From: Gammaproteobacteria bacterium
GTDB lineage: Bacteria > Gemmatimonadota > Gemmatimonadetes > Longimicrobiales > Gaopeijiaceae
Direction: 5' to 3'
DNA: 64,000 nt
NCBI GenBank assembly: GCA_028820325.1
Contig: JAPPJO010000088.1
Coordinates: 310,001 to 374,000 of the forward strand
Shown here: piece after piece, positions 56,521 through 64,000 of the stretch
How the letters are laid out: every line of letters begins with the position of its first letter
How positions within the stretch are numbered: position 1 is the first letter of the stretch
Notes under the pieces: model-generated
Database searches by the model: none
What the model was told of the DNA's origin: nothing
The model's input: the letters and a program-made list of their open reading frames with translations, nothing else
Program-made: the position numbers and the translations under genes

Positions 56521-57945
56521 ATGAACATACTCACGCGTTATCTGATCCGGGCGCACGTGGCGCCGTTCTTCTTCTCGCTCACCGTGCTCACCGGCCTCTT
56601 CTTTCTCAACCTGGTCGCCCTGCGGATGGGCGCGCTGATGGGCAAGGGACTGCCGTGGCAGGTCTATGCCGAGTTCATGCTTCTCTCGCTCCCCCACACG
56701 CTCGCGCTCACCATTCCCATGTCCGTGCTGGTTGCCGTGCTCTACGCCTTCTCGGAGCTGGCGGAAGCCAACGAGATCACCGCGATGTCCGCGGGCGGCG
56801 TGCGCCCCGCCCGCGTTCTGGTTCCGATGCTCGCCGCGGGCACGATCACGGCCGGCGTGGTCTTCGTGCTGCACGACCGGGTGCTCCCGGAGTCCAATCA
56901 TCGTCTCAAGAACCTCATGGTCGACGTCCAGGGAAAGAGCCCCACGTTCCGCCTGCGCGAGCAGGTGATCAACGAGATCCAGGCCGTGAACGGCGCCACT
57001 CGCTACTTCCTGCAGGCGCACAGCATCGACCCGCTTACCAACGAGCTCGAGGATGTCACCATCTTCGACGTTAGCGAATACGACCAATATCGCACCATCT
57101 ATGCCAACCGGGGCACGATGGCGTTCGACGAGAGCGGCACCGATCTCTTTCTGACCCTCTTCGACGGCAATGCCTACGAGGTGAGCGACGTGCGGCCGTC
57201 CGGCTTCCGGCAACTGGCCTTCGCCCGGCAGATCATCCCCATGCGCGGCGTCGCGGACGTGCTGGAACGCAGCGACAGCGAGCAGCGCGGCGACCGCGAG
57301 ATGTCCACGGCCATGCTGGCGGAGGAGGTGCGCAAGGCCCGCGAAGAGCTGGCTGAAGTGCGGCGCGCGAGCCTGGGGCGCTCCCGTGGCGCGCTGCGCG
57401 AAGCTCTGGGACTCGAGGCGGTGGAAGGCGAAGAGATCGACGATCTGCTGCCCCCAGGCGCGCTCGAAAGCCAGCGCCGCATCATCGGCGACCTGGGCCT
57501 GACCCCGCCGGACCAGCTCACCGAGGCGGTCACCGCCAACCTGCGCACCAACGCCGTGCGCGAGGAGGGACTGCTGCTCAATGTGAACCGCTACCGGGTG
57601 GAGTGGCACAAGAAGTGGGCGATCGCAACCGCCTGCTTCATCTTCGTGCTCGTGGGGGCCCCGCTCGCGATCCGCTTCCCCCGGGGCGGGCTCGGTACCG
57701 TGATTGTCCTCTCCGGCGCCATCTTCGCCATCTACTGGACGACCCTGATCGGAGGTGAGTCGCTCGCCGACCGGGGCCGCCTGGAGCCGAATGTGGCGAT
57801 GTGGATCTCCAACGTCATCTTCCTGGCCGCCGGCGTGTGGCTGTCCTCGCGCATGGGACGCGCCGTGTCCGCGCCACGGGATTCGGGCCGGGGCGTCATC
57901 CGGCAACTGCTGGCGAACCGGGTGAGGGGGAGCGCGGACGCATGA
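56521..57945 (+). CDS. lptF: LPS export permease LptF
   Basis: LptF and LptG form the inner-membrane part of the LptB2FG exporter that extracts LPS and passes it to LptC/A/D. The 474-residue product has the YjgP/YjgQ fold: N-terminal membrane helices (about 13-32, 55-80, 100-118), a periplasmic beta-jellyroll (about 135-340) and C-terminal helices (about 362-445). It is longer than E. coli LptF (366) through extra periplasmic sequence. The ATG lies 84 bases from the sprA start in the opposite direction, so the two probably share a promoter region. Confidence 0.94.
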   Translation: MNILTRYLIRAHVAPFFFSLTVLTGLFFLNLVALRMGALMGKGLPWQVYAEFMLLSLPHTLALTIPMSVLVAVLYAFSELAEANEITAMSAGGVRPARVLVPMLAAGTITAGVVFVLHDRVLPESNHRLKNLMVDVQGKSPTFRLREQVINEIQAVNGATRYFLQAHSIDPLTNELEDVTIFDVSEYDQYRTIYANRGTMAFDESGTDLFLTLFDGNAYEVSDVRPSGFRQLAFARQIIPMRGVADVLERSDSEQRGDREMSTAMLAEEVRKAREELAEVRRASLGRSRGALREALGLEAVEGEEIDDLLPPGALESQRRIIGDLGLTPPDQLTEAVTANLRTNAVREEGLLLNVNRYRVEWHKKWAIATACFIFVLVGAPLAIRFPRGGLGTVIVLSGAIFAIYWTTLIGGESLADRGRLEPNVAMWISNVIFLAAGVWLSSRMGRAVSAPRDSGRGVIRQLLANRVRGSADA

Positions 57946-59054
57946 GGCTCCTCGACCGGCTGGTCGCCGCCAGCTTCCTGCGCATATTCGTGGCCTTCGT
58001 GGCCGCCGTGCCGCTCCTTTTCGTGGTCGGCGACCTTACCGAGAACATCGACGAATACCTCGACCGCGGGCTCCCGATGGTGGACGTCTTCCGGGCCTAC
58101 GGATTCCAGATGCTGCAGTTCGTGTTCTGGTCCTTCCCGATGGCGACGCTCATCGCGGCGGTCTTCACGATTCACGCCATGACCGTGCACCGGGAGATCG
58201 TGGCCGCCAAGGCGGGCGGCGTCTCCTTCCATCGCCTTGCGGTGCCGGCGCTGGCCCTGGGCGTCGCGCTCGCCGGGGTCTCGTTCTACATCAGCGACAT
58301 CGTGCCCCGCGCCAATCGCGCCGCCTTCGACATCCTCGAGGAACGCAACTTCAGCCGCGACTGGCGCATCAACTTCGTGTACCAGACCGAGGACGGGCAC
58401 AGCCTGTCGGTGCGCCGCCTGACCGTGATGGCCGGGGAGCTGCAGGATGTCGTGCTGGAACACCGCCCGGTCACCGCGGCGCCGGGCACGGGACCCTCCC
58501 TGCACGCGGTCGCGGACCGCGCGTACTTCAACGACCAATCGGGCTGGACATTCAGCGACGGATACATGCGCCGCCTGCTCCCGGATGCCCGCGAACAGAC
58601 CTATCAGTTCGGCAGCATGAAGACGCGCGGGTTCTCGGAACGGCCCGATGAACTGCTCGAGGCATCCCGCACCGGCAACCGCATGTCCGACGCCCAGAAC
58701 GACCGCCTGGCCCAGATGACGCGCGCGGACATCGACCGGCAGGTGGGGATCATCGAGCGCAGCGGGGGCAGCGCCTCCGAGTACCTCGTCGAGCGCGAAC
58801 AGCGCGGCGCTCTCGCCCTCGCCACCTTCATCATGGTCCTCTTCGGCCTGCCCCTGGGGACCTCGTCCCAGCGCGGCAGCGCGGCCTACGGCGCCGGCGT
58901 GTCGATCGCCTCCATCACCCTGTACCTGATTCTCTTCCGGGTCCTGGGCGCGGCGGCGGGCGCGGGTGTCCTGTCACCCACCATCGCGGCCTGGACCCCC
59001 AACGCGGTGTTCCTGGCGATGGGCGCGTTTCTGATGGTTCGGGTGCGAACGTAG
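57942..59054 (+). CDS. lptG: LPS export permease LptG
   Basis: The second permease subunit, 370 residues, starting MRLLDRLVAASFLRIFVAFVAAVPLLFVVGDL. The helix pattern is similar to LptF, with conserved TIHAMTVHREIVAAKAGGVSFHRL and the C-terminal helices FIMVLFGLPLGTSSQRGSAAYGAGVSIASITLYLILF. It overlaps lptF by 4 bp (ATGA). The E. coli-like GlnXX AAKAGG motif for LptB coupling is recognisable in the loop between the second and third helices. Confidence 0.94.
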   Translation: MRLLDRLVAASFLRIFVAFVAAVPLLFVVGDLTENIDEYLDRGLPMVDVFRAYGFQMLQFVFWSFPMATLIAAVFTIHAMTVHREIVAAKAGGVSFHRLAVPALALGVALAGVSFYISDIVPRANRAAFDILEERNFSRDWRINFVYQTEDGHSLSVRRLTVMAGELQDVVLEHRPVTAAPGTGPSLHAVADRAYFNDQSGWTFSDGYMRRLLPDAREQTYQFGSMKTRGFSERPDELLEASRTGNRMSDAQNDRLAQMTRADIDRQVGIIERSGGSASEYLVEREQRGALALATFIMVLFGLPLGTSSQRGSAAYGAGVSIASITLYLILFRVLGAAAGAGVLSPTIAAWTPNAVFLAMGAFLMVRVRT

Positions 59055-59060
59055 ACAAGC

Positions 59061-59130
59061 AGCCCCGGAAGGGTTGGGTCCCCCCCGGGGCTGGCGGATG
59101 TGCCTCCGGGCCGCAAACGGGCCCGGCACA
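59061..59130. terminator. Two hairpins between convergent lptG and LVIVD gene
   Basis: Stem AGCCCCGG (59061-59068) pairs with CCGGGGCT (59085-59092), and CCGGGCC (59106-59112) pairs with GGCCCGG (59120-59126), extended by TGTG (59099-59102) and CACA (59127-59130). Both lie within the 77-base gap between convergent stops, so they may end both transcripts. No U tract follows either. Confidence 0.5.
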
Positions 59131-59131
59131 T

Positions 59132-61189
59132 TCAGCTGACCGGGCGCTCCTTCGGCAGGATCTTGACCGACCACAGCCCCGAGTTGATGTCGGCGAAGAA
59201 GACGTTGCCCTTCCAAGGCATCACGCCCCACGCCGCCGGCGCGTTGGGGATGTAGCCGAGCGGATCGTGCGCCTTGAAGACCGAGATCTCGCGTCCCTGG
59301 GTATAGAGGTTCCCCATCAGGTCGCCGGAGATGTCCACCATGCGGAGGCCGCCCTCGTAGTAGGCTTCATAGAGGATGTCGTCCTCGACCCACATGTTGT
59401 GGGTGCCGAACTCGGACACCTCGTAACGGGCCACCATCTCGGGTGATTCGGGATCGGTGAAGTCCACGATCTGGATGTAGCCCGCGGTGGCGCGCGGATA
59501 GCCGCCCCTGCCCGTCTCGGGGTCGTACTGGATTCGGTGATCGGGGCCGGTTCCCGCCCAGGCGAGCCCCTCGCGGCCGACGATCTCGTCGCCGGCGATG
59601 AGATAGAACTTGCCCGTGGACTCCTGCAGGTAGGGGAACACGGCGTGCGTCTGACCCGAGGGAAGCGGGATGTTGGTCACGAAGACGGGGTTCTCGGGGG
59701 AGCCGCCCCAGCGCCCGTTGCCCACGTCGACCACGACGATGCCGTTCTCCCACTCCGCCGAGTAGGCGATGCCGTCGTGCACCCACACGTCGTGCACGCG
59801 GCTGTCCGGATGGTCGTATTCGCCCACGTAGCGCGGGTTGTAGATGTCCGCCATGTCCAGGATGATGTACTTGTCGCCCGCAGACAGGACGAAGAGGTGC
59901 TCGTTGGTAGCGAACATGTTGTGCACGCCGCCGGTCACGCCCTCGTCCCAGGTTGAGGCGATGGTGGGGTGGGCGGGGTTGGCCAGGTCGAGAATCACGA
60001 CGCCGTTGCGGCGGTTGGAGGCGCCTTCGCGCGAGATTACTCCGTAGCGGCCGTTGGGGGACGCCTTCACGTCGTTGGTAGTGCGCGCGTCGACGATGAT
60101 GGAATCGGTCTTGACGATGTTGGCCGGGTCGGTGACGTCCCACACGAAGGTGACGCCGTTCCCCATTTTGGAACCCGTTAGCGCATAGTCGCGCCCGTCG
60201 ACCCCTTCCCAGATCCACAGGTCGGTGGTGAAGACGCGTGACTCGCGCCCCTGCCCCACGATTTCGAGCTCCTGAACGGCGCCCCGCCGGCTTACCCGCA
60301 CCGATTCGCGCGCCGACAGATGGCCGGCGGTCGCAACCACGGTATAGAGCCCCGGCCAGTCGGCCACGAAACGGCCGTCGTCGACCTGCCCCGGCCCGGC
60401 GGGCGCCACGATGCTGTCGTCGGGCATGTAGGCGAGCGACCAGGTGACCGGGGCGCCCGGCACCTCGTTGCCGGCGTCGTCCAGCACGGAGGCGGTGAAC
60501 TGCACCACGTCGCCGGTGAGGAGGTCGCCTCCGCCGCCGGCGAGCTGGACGGACGTGGCCGGGAAGGCCTCCACGGTGCGCTCGACCGAACCCCGCACCC
60601 CCTCCACCATGGCCGTCACGGTGACGGGGCCGGGGCGGTGGGCGGTGACATTGCCGAAAGCGTCCACCGAGGCCACCTCGGTGTCGGATACCGACCAGGC
60701 GACCTCGGCGGTCGGGCGCGGCGACCCGTCCGCGTGCCGGGCGGTAGCCGCGTAGCGCACCGTCGTGCCGGCGTACAGCAGGTCGCCACCCGCCTGCACC
60801 TCGACGGTCGCCACCTCCGGCCAATCCACCACCACCGGAATCGTGAGCTGGGCCACCGGCGCTCCGCTGGCGGGCATCACCACCATCGCCTGCACGTCGT
60901 ACTGGCCGGCCTCGAAGGCCTCGATGTTCCCGTCACGAATGCGCAGCGCCCGCCGCGGCGCGCTCACCCGGATCGGAATGTCCACCGCCGCGCCCGCGGC
61001 GTCGTAGGCGGTCACCACCAGCGGCACGACGTCCCCCACCCTGAGCGAAAGCTCGGCGGGCTCGGCCTCCAGCCGCGTGACCACGGTGGGATCGGGTTCC
61101 GGAGTCTGGGCGGCCAACTCCACCGCCGACGGGAGCGCGGGCGCCGTCAGGACGACGGCTGCCGGGAGAATGAGCCTGAAAGAACGCAT
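59132..61189 (-). CDS. Secreted LVIVD-repeat protein with Ig-like domains
   Basis: A 685-residue exported protein. A signal peptide (residues about 1-27, ending ELAAQT) leads to BIG_2-type Ig-like domains (about 35-330: EPAELSLRVGDVVPLVVTAYDAAG, VTAHRPGPVTVTAMVEGVRGSVERTVEA, GDVVQFTASVLDDAGNEVPGAPVTWSLA) and a beta-propeller-like LVIVD region (about 345-660; GVVILDLANPAHPTIASTW, YIILDMADIYNPRYVGEYDHPDSRVHDVWVHDGIAYSAEWENGIVVVDV). The ATG has AAGGAGGTCC immediately upstream. Possible binding or adhesive role; not characterised. Confidence 0.85.
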   Translation of the reverse strand: MRSFRLILPAAVVLTAPALPSAVELAAQTPEPDPTVVTRLEAEPAELSLRVGDVVPLVVTAYDAAGAAVDIPIRVSAPRRALRIRDGNIEAFEAGQYDVQAMVVMPASGAPVAQLTIPVVVDWPEVATVEVQAGGDLLYAGTTVRYAATARHADGSPRPTAEVAWSVSDTEVASVDAFGNVTAHRPGPVTVTAMVEGVRGSVERTVEAFPATSVQLAGGGGDLLTGDVVQFTASVLDDAGNEVPGAPVTWSLAYMPDDSIVAPAGPGQVDDGRFVADWPGLYTVVATAGHLSARESVRVSRRGAVQELEIVGQGRESRVFTTDLWIWEGVDGRDYALTGSKMGNGVTFVWDVTDPANIVKTDSIIVDARTTNDVKASPNGRYGVISREGASNRRNGVVILDLANPAHPTIASTWDEGVTGGVHNMFATNEHLFVLSAGDKYIILDMADIYNPRYVGEYDHPDSRVHDVWVHDGIAYSAEWENGIVVVDVGNGRWGGSPENPVFVTNIPLPSGQTHAVFPYLQESTGKFYLIAGDEIVGREGLAWAGTGPDHRIQYDPETGRGGYPRATAGYIQIVDFTDPESPEMVARYEVSEFGTHNMWVEDDILYEAYYEGGLRMVDISGDLMGNLYTQGREISVFKAHDPLGYIPNAPAAWGVMPWKGNVFFADINSGLWSVKILPKERPVS

Positions 61190-61273
61190 GGGACCTCCTT
61201 GCTGCGGGCACGACATCCTTCAGCCGTCAGAATAGCGCGCGCGGGTGAGGTGCGGAAAGAGTCCGAGGGCCTG

Positions 61274-61579
61274 TCACCACCCGTCGCCGTCGATCAGGAT
61301 CACCGGGGTGTACGTGATGACGCCCTCACCGTCTATCGTCGCCAGGAGCCTGCCGTCTTGCCAGAACTCGACTGTGTCGGTCTCGCTGACGAACGCGTGA
61401 TACCGCATGAACGCGCCGGCGTATATGGTGCGTCCCCGGATCGCCGCCGCCTCGTCCGGCGTGACCTCGACACGCTGCACCGTGCCAGCAGGAACGATGC
61501 CTTCAAGACCATCGCCGCGCGCTGGCGTTGACGGGCCACAGCCAGCCACGAGCAGCATCAGCCACAAGTACCTGGTCAT
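61274..61579 (-). CDS. Small lipoprotein, unknown function
   Basis: A 101-residue protein with a type II signal peptide: lipobox LVAGC with the modified Cys at residue 14 (MTRYLWLMLLVAGCGPS). The short remainder contains a beta-rich segment GTVQRVEVTPDEAAAIRGRTIYAGAFMRYHAFVSETDTVEFWQDGRLLATID. No family is recognised. It follows in the same orientation as the LVIVD protein (85 bases upstream of its start). Confidence 0.75.
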   Translation of the reverse strand: MTRYLWLMLLVAGCGPSTPARGDGLEGIVPAGTVQRVEVTPDEAAAIRGRTIYAGAFMRYHAFVSETDTVEFWQDGRLLATIDGEGVITYTPVILIDGDGW

Positions 61580-61963
61580 CGCTTGCCCCTGATGGAGCCG
61601 GATCGACGTTCTCCAGTGCCGACTGCCGCGCTATCGAGATGGTCGCCGTCGCGGGTGCCCGATTCGCCGTTCCAGGCTCGCAATCCACGACACCACGTTC
61701 GGCTCCGGTGCAGGTTCGCCGGCCAGCCTCCTCAGGTCAAGCATGATGCCTCGCAGGCGTGGCTGGTGGCGCAGGGCGAGTGACGTCCTTCGACTGACGA
61801 TTGGACGCTATGCCAATAACGATTGGACGCTGTGTCAGTAACGATTAGACGCTATTCCCATAACGATTGGACGCTGCTAGATTCCGCTCTCGAAGCCACG
61901 CCCGCCGCGACTGGCAGGAGACCGTCGCGCCGGGGTGCCAGGCCAGCCGGCGGATGCACTGCC
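61580..61963. promoter_or_regulatory. Intergenic region before DUF4143-type ATPase 2
   Basis: These 384 bases separate the small lipoprotein (minus) from the ATPase gene (plus). They contain an open 37-codon minus-strand frame (61744-61631, MLDLRRLAGEPAPEP...) of no recognised similarity, and the four 22-bp repeats at 61797-61884. Nothing else is recognised. Confidence 0.5.
61797..61884. repeat. Four 22-bp tandem repeats before DUF4143-type ATPase gene 2
   Basis: ACGATTGGACGCT occurs at 61797, 61819 and 61863 and as ACGATTAGACGCT at 61841, exactly 22 bp apart (two helical turns). Between cores lie 9-base variable segments (ATGCCAATA, GTGTCAGTA, ATTCCCATA), all ending TA. The last core starts 101 bp before the ATG at 61964. 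Period is not a multiple of three, so this is not a protein repeat. Confidence 0.85.
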
Positions 61964-63190
61964 ATGTTCCCACGCTACACCGCGCGTCTTGTCGGGGAGG
62001 CACTCGCCGACACGCCGGCCGTCTTCCTTCTCGGTGCCCGGCAGGTGGGCAAGACCACCCTGGTCAGGCGTCTCATCGACGAGAGCTGGGAATACATCAC
62101 CTTCGACGATTCGGCTCAGGTTGAGGTGGCGCGCGCCGACCCGTTGGGCTTCATCCGCAACCTCCCCCCGAAGAGGATCGCGCTCGATGAAGTGCAGCGC
62201 GTTCCCGAAACTCTGCTGGCGATCAAGCAGGCAATCGACGAGCGGCGAACCGCCGGCCGATTCCTCCTGACGGGTTCAGCTAACGCGCTGGTGCTGCCCA
62301 TCGTCTCCGACGCGCTGGTAGGAAGAATGGAGGCGGTCCGCCTGGCTACCCTGTCCGAATGCGAGATCGCCGGACGGGAGCCGTCCTTTCTCCGAAAGCT
62401 CCTGCGAGGCGAGACGCCGGCAGCGCGGGAACTCAGGATCCGGAACCATCTGGCAAACCGCGTCGTCACGGGCTGCTTTCCGGAACCACTGTTGCGAGGC
62501 AGCGAGCGACGCATCCAGGCGTGGTACCAACAATACGCGAACACGCTGGTCCAAAGGGATCTGGACGATCTGGCACGGATCGAGCACCTCGAAGCGATGC
62601 CCAGGCTGCTGCAGCTCGTTGCCGTGCTTTCGGGACAACTGGTCAATCTCACCGAACTCGGAGGACGGCTCGGCCTGAATCGGCTGACGGCCGGAAGGTA
62701 CTTCGCCCTTCTGGAGCAACTCTTCCTGGTCGAGCGCCTGCCGGCCTGGCACTCGAACGAGTTCAAACGGCTGGTCAAGACGCCCAAGATGCACGCCGTC
62801 GACACCGGCATGACGTGCGCGTTGCGAGGGATGACACGGCGCAGGCTTCTCGCCCGTCCGGCGGACTTCGGTGCGCTGCTCGAGTCCTTCGTCTACAACG
62901 AACTCCGGAAGCAGGCGCTGTGGCTGGAAGACCCGGTCACGTTCCATCACTATCGTGACAAGGACAAGGTCGAGGTGGACATCGTGGTCGAGAGCGCATC
63001 CGGGGGCTGCTTCGCCGTGGAGGTCAAGGCGGGCGCGACGCTCACGTCCAGGGACTTTCTCGGCCTGAAACGTTTCCGCCGAGTTGCCGGGAAGCGATTC
63101 CGCATGGGTGTCCTGCTCTACGACGGAGATCACACCACGGCGTTCGGTGATGGGCTGTTCGCCGTGCCGACGGGTGCGCTGTGGAGTTGA
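61964..63190 (+). CDS. DUF4143/AAA_14-type ATPase 2
   Basis: A 408-residue P-loop ATPase with a different sequence from ATPase 1 but the same layout. Walker A is GARQVGKT (24-31), Walker B is IALDEVQ (72-78), sensor is FLLTGSAN, then a winged-helix-like DUF4143 middle (about 200-262: RLLQLVAVLSGQLVNLTELGGRLGLNRLTAGRYFALLEQLFLVERLPAWHSNE) and a C-terminal DUF4143 region with D339 (EVDIVVES) and E353-x-K355 (FAVEVKAG), the PD-(D/E)xK-like pattern. The ATG has no strong ribosome site. The M20 peptidase starts 10 bases after its stop. Confidence 0.9.
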   Translation: MFPRYTARLVGEALADTPAVFLLGARQVGKTTLVRRLIDESWEYITFDDSAQVEVARADPLGFIRNLPPKRIALDEVQRVPETLLAIKQAIDERRTAGRFLLTGSANALVLPIVSDALVGRMEAVRLATLSECEIAGREPSFLRKLLRGETPAARELRIRNHLANRVVTGCFPEPLLRGSERRIQAWYQQYANTLVQRDLDDLARIEHLEAMPRLLQLVAVLSGQLVNLTELGGRLGLNRLTAGRYFALLEQLFLVERLPAWHSNEFKRLVKTPKMHAVDTGMTCALRGMTRRRLLARPADFGALLESFVYNELRKQALWLEDPVTFHHYRDKDKVEVDIVVESASGGCFAVEVKAGATLTSRDFLGLKRFRRVAGKRFRMGVLLYDGDHTTAFGDGLFAVPTGALWS

Positions 63191-63200
63191 GAGGCATCCC

Positions 63201-64000
63201 ATGACCCCACCCACCGCCGACCTCACCCCCACCGAAGCCCGCGTGCTGGCCGCCATCGACATGGACGGGCTGCTCGACACCATCTCGCGGCTGGTGGCGA
63301 TTCCCACCGACCAGGGCCGGGAGACGCCCGCGCAGGAACGGATGGCGGAGTGGATGGCCCAGGCGGGCATGAACGTGGATGTCTGGGAAATCGACTTCGA
63401 CGAACTGGCCGCGCACCCCCGCTTCAGCATCGAGATCGAGCGCGGACGATCGCTGGGGGTGGTGGGGTCGCTCGGGGGCGGGGACGGCTCGCTCAGGGGC
63501 ATCGATCGGCGGGGCAGCCGAAGCTCCGGCCGTTCGCTCATCCTCAACGGCCACATCGACGTCGTTCCCGCGGGAGACGTGTCCCGGTGGACGGTCCCTC
63601 CCTGGCAGGGCACCATCCGCGACGGCAACCTGGTGGGCCGCGGCGCGCTGGACATGAAGGGGGCGCTCTGCTGCGGGCTGTACGCGGCCCGAGCGATCGC
63701 GGACGCCGGGGTGGAACTGGACGGGCAGCTCCTGCTCCAGAGCGTGATCGCCGAGGAAGACGGAGGCGCGGGCACCCTGGCCGCCATCCAGCGCGGCTAC
63801 ACCGCCGACGGCGCAGTGGTCATCGAACCCACCCGCCTTTCCCTCGCGCCCGCGCAGGGAGGCGCCCTCAACTTCCGCATCCACGTCAGGGGACGCTCCG
63901 CACACGGTGCCCTGCGCACCGAGGGCGTCAGCGCCATCGACGGCTTCATCCCCATCTACCGGGCACTGCAGGCGCTCGAGGCGCGGCGCAACTCAGGGGT
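63201..64000 (+). CDS. M20-family metallopeptidase (ArgE/DapE-like), cut by window end
   Basis: The first 266 codons of an M20 peptidase; the frame stays open to the edge. Metal and catalytic residues are H118 and D120 (LNGHIDVVPAG), D151 (GRGALDMKGA), E185-E186 (VIAEEDGG) and E209 (IEPTRL). The insert with GGGDGSLRGIDRRGSRSSGRS before the first His is unusual for the family. The dimerisation domain begins near SAHGALRTEGVSAIDGF. Substrate could be N-acetylornithine, succinyl-diaminopimelate or a peptide; the C-terminal part is missing. Confidence 0.92.
   Translation, partial: MTPPTADLTPTEARVLAAIDMDGLLDTISRLVAIPTDQGRETPAQERMAEWMAQAGMNVDVWEIDFDELAAHPRFSIEIERGRSLGVVGSLGGGDGSLRGIDRRGSRSSGRSLILNGHIDVVPAGDVSRWTVPPWQGTIRDGNLVGRGALDMKGALCCGLYAARAIADAGVELDGQLLLQSVIAEEDGGAGTLAAIQRGYTADGAVVIEPTRLSLAPAQGGALNFRIHVRGRSAHGALRTEGVSAIDGFIPIYRALQALEARRNSG

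Noticed and set aside
50332..61189. A type IX secretion gene cluster around the SprA-like gene
   Set aside because: No PorU, PorV, PorK-N or C-terminal signal proteins are recognisable next to it; lptF/lptG and the LVIVD protein do not belong to that system.
61631..61744. A 37-codon minus-strand gene (MLDLRRLAGEPAPEP...)
   Set aside because: Short, with no family resemblance; could be chance. Kept only as a note in the intergenic entry.
61797..61884. CRISPR array
   Set aside because: The conserved core is only 13 bp with 9-bp variable segments and four copies; CRISPR repeats are 21-48 bp with 25-45-bp spacers, and no cas genes are near. The 24898-24989 array is rejected for the same reason.

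Overview
The window is 64 kb of GC-rich bacterial chromosome with no plasmid, phage or rRNA features. A long SprA/Sov-like outer-membrane protein beside lptF/lptG, a signal-peptide LVIVD-repeat protein with Ig-like domains, a tricistronic-style atpZ-atpI-like-atpBEFH head, and complete type IV pilus (T4P) gene sets together suggest a Gemmatimonadota-like organism. This placement is inference from gene content; no 16S gene is present.

Layout. 1-3051 (minus): F1Fo ATP synthase genes atpZ, atpI-like, atpB, atpE, atpF and atpH (cut by the window edge). 3367-6269 (plus): MoxR ATPase, CNNM/CorC-type CBS protein, gamma-carbonic-anhydrase-like hexapeptide protein. 6262-8090 (minus): prepilin peptidase and a SpoU RNA methyltransferase. 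8264-9094 (plus): thiD. 9101-11478 (minus): purine nucleoside phosphorylase and a CNT nucleoside transporter. 11785-20137 (plus): dnaK, DegP-like protease, tRNA-Leu(TAG), tig-clpP-clpX-engB and a secreted unknown; this is a protein quality-control block. 20154-24551 (minus): argF, gcvT, mogA and a sigma-54 activator. 25075-26331 (plus): a DUF4143-type ATPase. 26408-41062 (minus): an almost gapless series of minor pilins, pilMNOPQ, aroC-aroK, topA-xerC and hslV-hslU. 41162-44393: LysM/M15-like protein, superoxide dismutase, DNA polymerase IV. 44419-50206 (minus): AGCS transporter, and a second pilus cluster comEA-like, pilT, pilC, followed by psd. 50332-59054: SprA-like giant protein divergent from lptF-lptG. 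59132-61579 (minus): LVIVD protein and a small lipoprotein. 61964-64000 (plus): a second DUF4143-type ATPase and a truncated M20 peptidase.

How the genes work together. The window supplies the pilus alignment complex (PilMNOP), secretin (PilQ), platform (PilC), retraction ATPase (PilT), four pilin-like proteins, the prepilin peptidase and a ComEA-like DNA-binding protein, so a T4P usable for motility and DNA uptake is likely; the major pilin and PilB lie elsewhere. ClpXP, HslUV, DnaK, trigger factor and a DegP-like protease cover folding and proteolysis. SprA, LptF/G and Psd serve the envelope.

The most unusual signal is that each of the two DUF4143/AAA_14-type ATPase genes is preceded by a short array of exactly four tandem repeats. 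The repeats are 23 bp apart in one array and 22 bp apart in the other. They have unrelated sequences but sit at the same distance (last core 102 or 101 bp before the ATG). Both proteins keep a D-x(13)-ExK motif like PD-(D/E)xK nucleases. A second signal is a shared palindrome, CTGCCA-N3-TG(G/T)CAG, present as a pair upstream of dnaK and as a pair between argF and the first ATPase.
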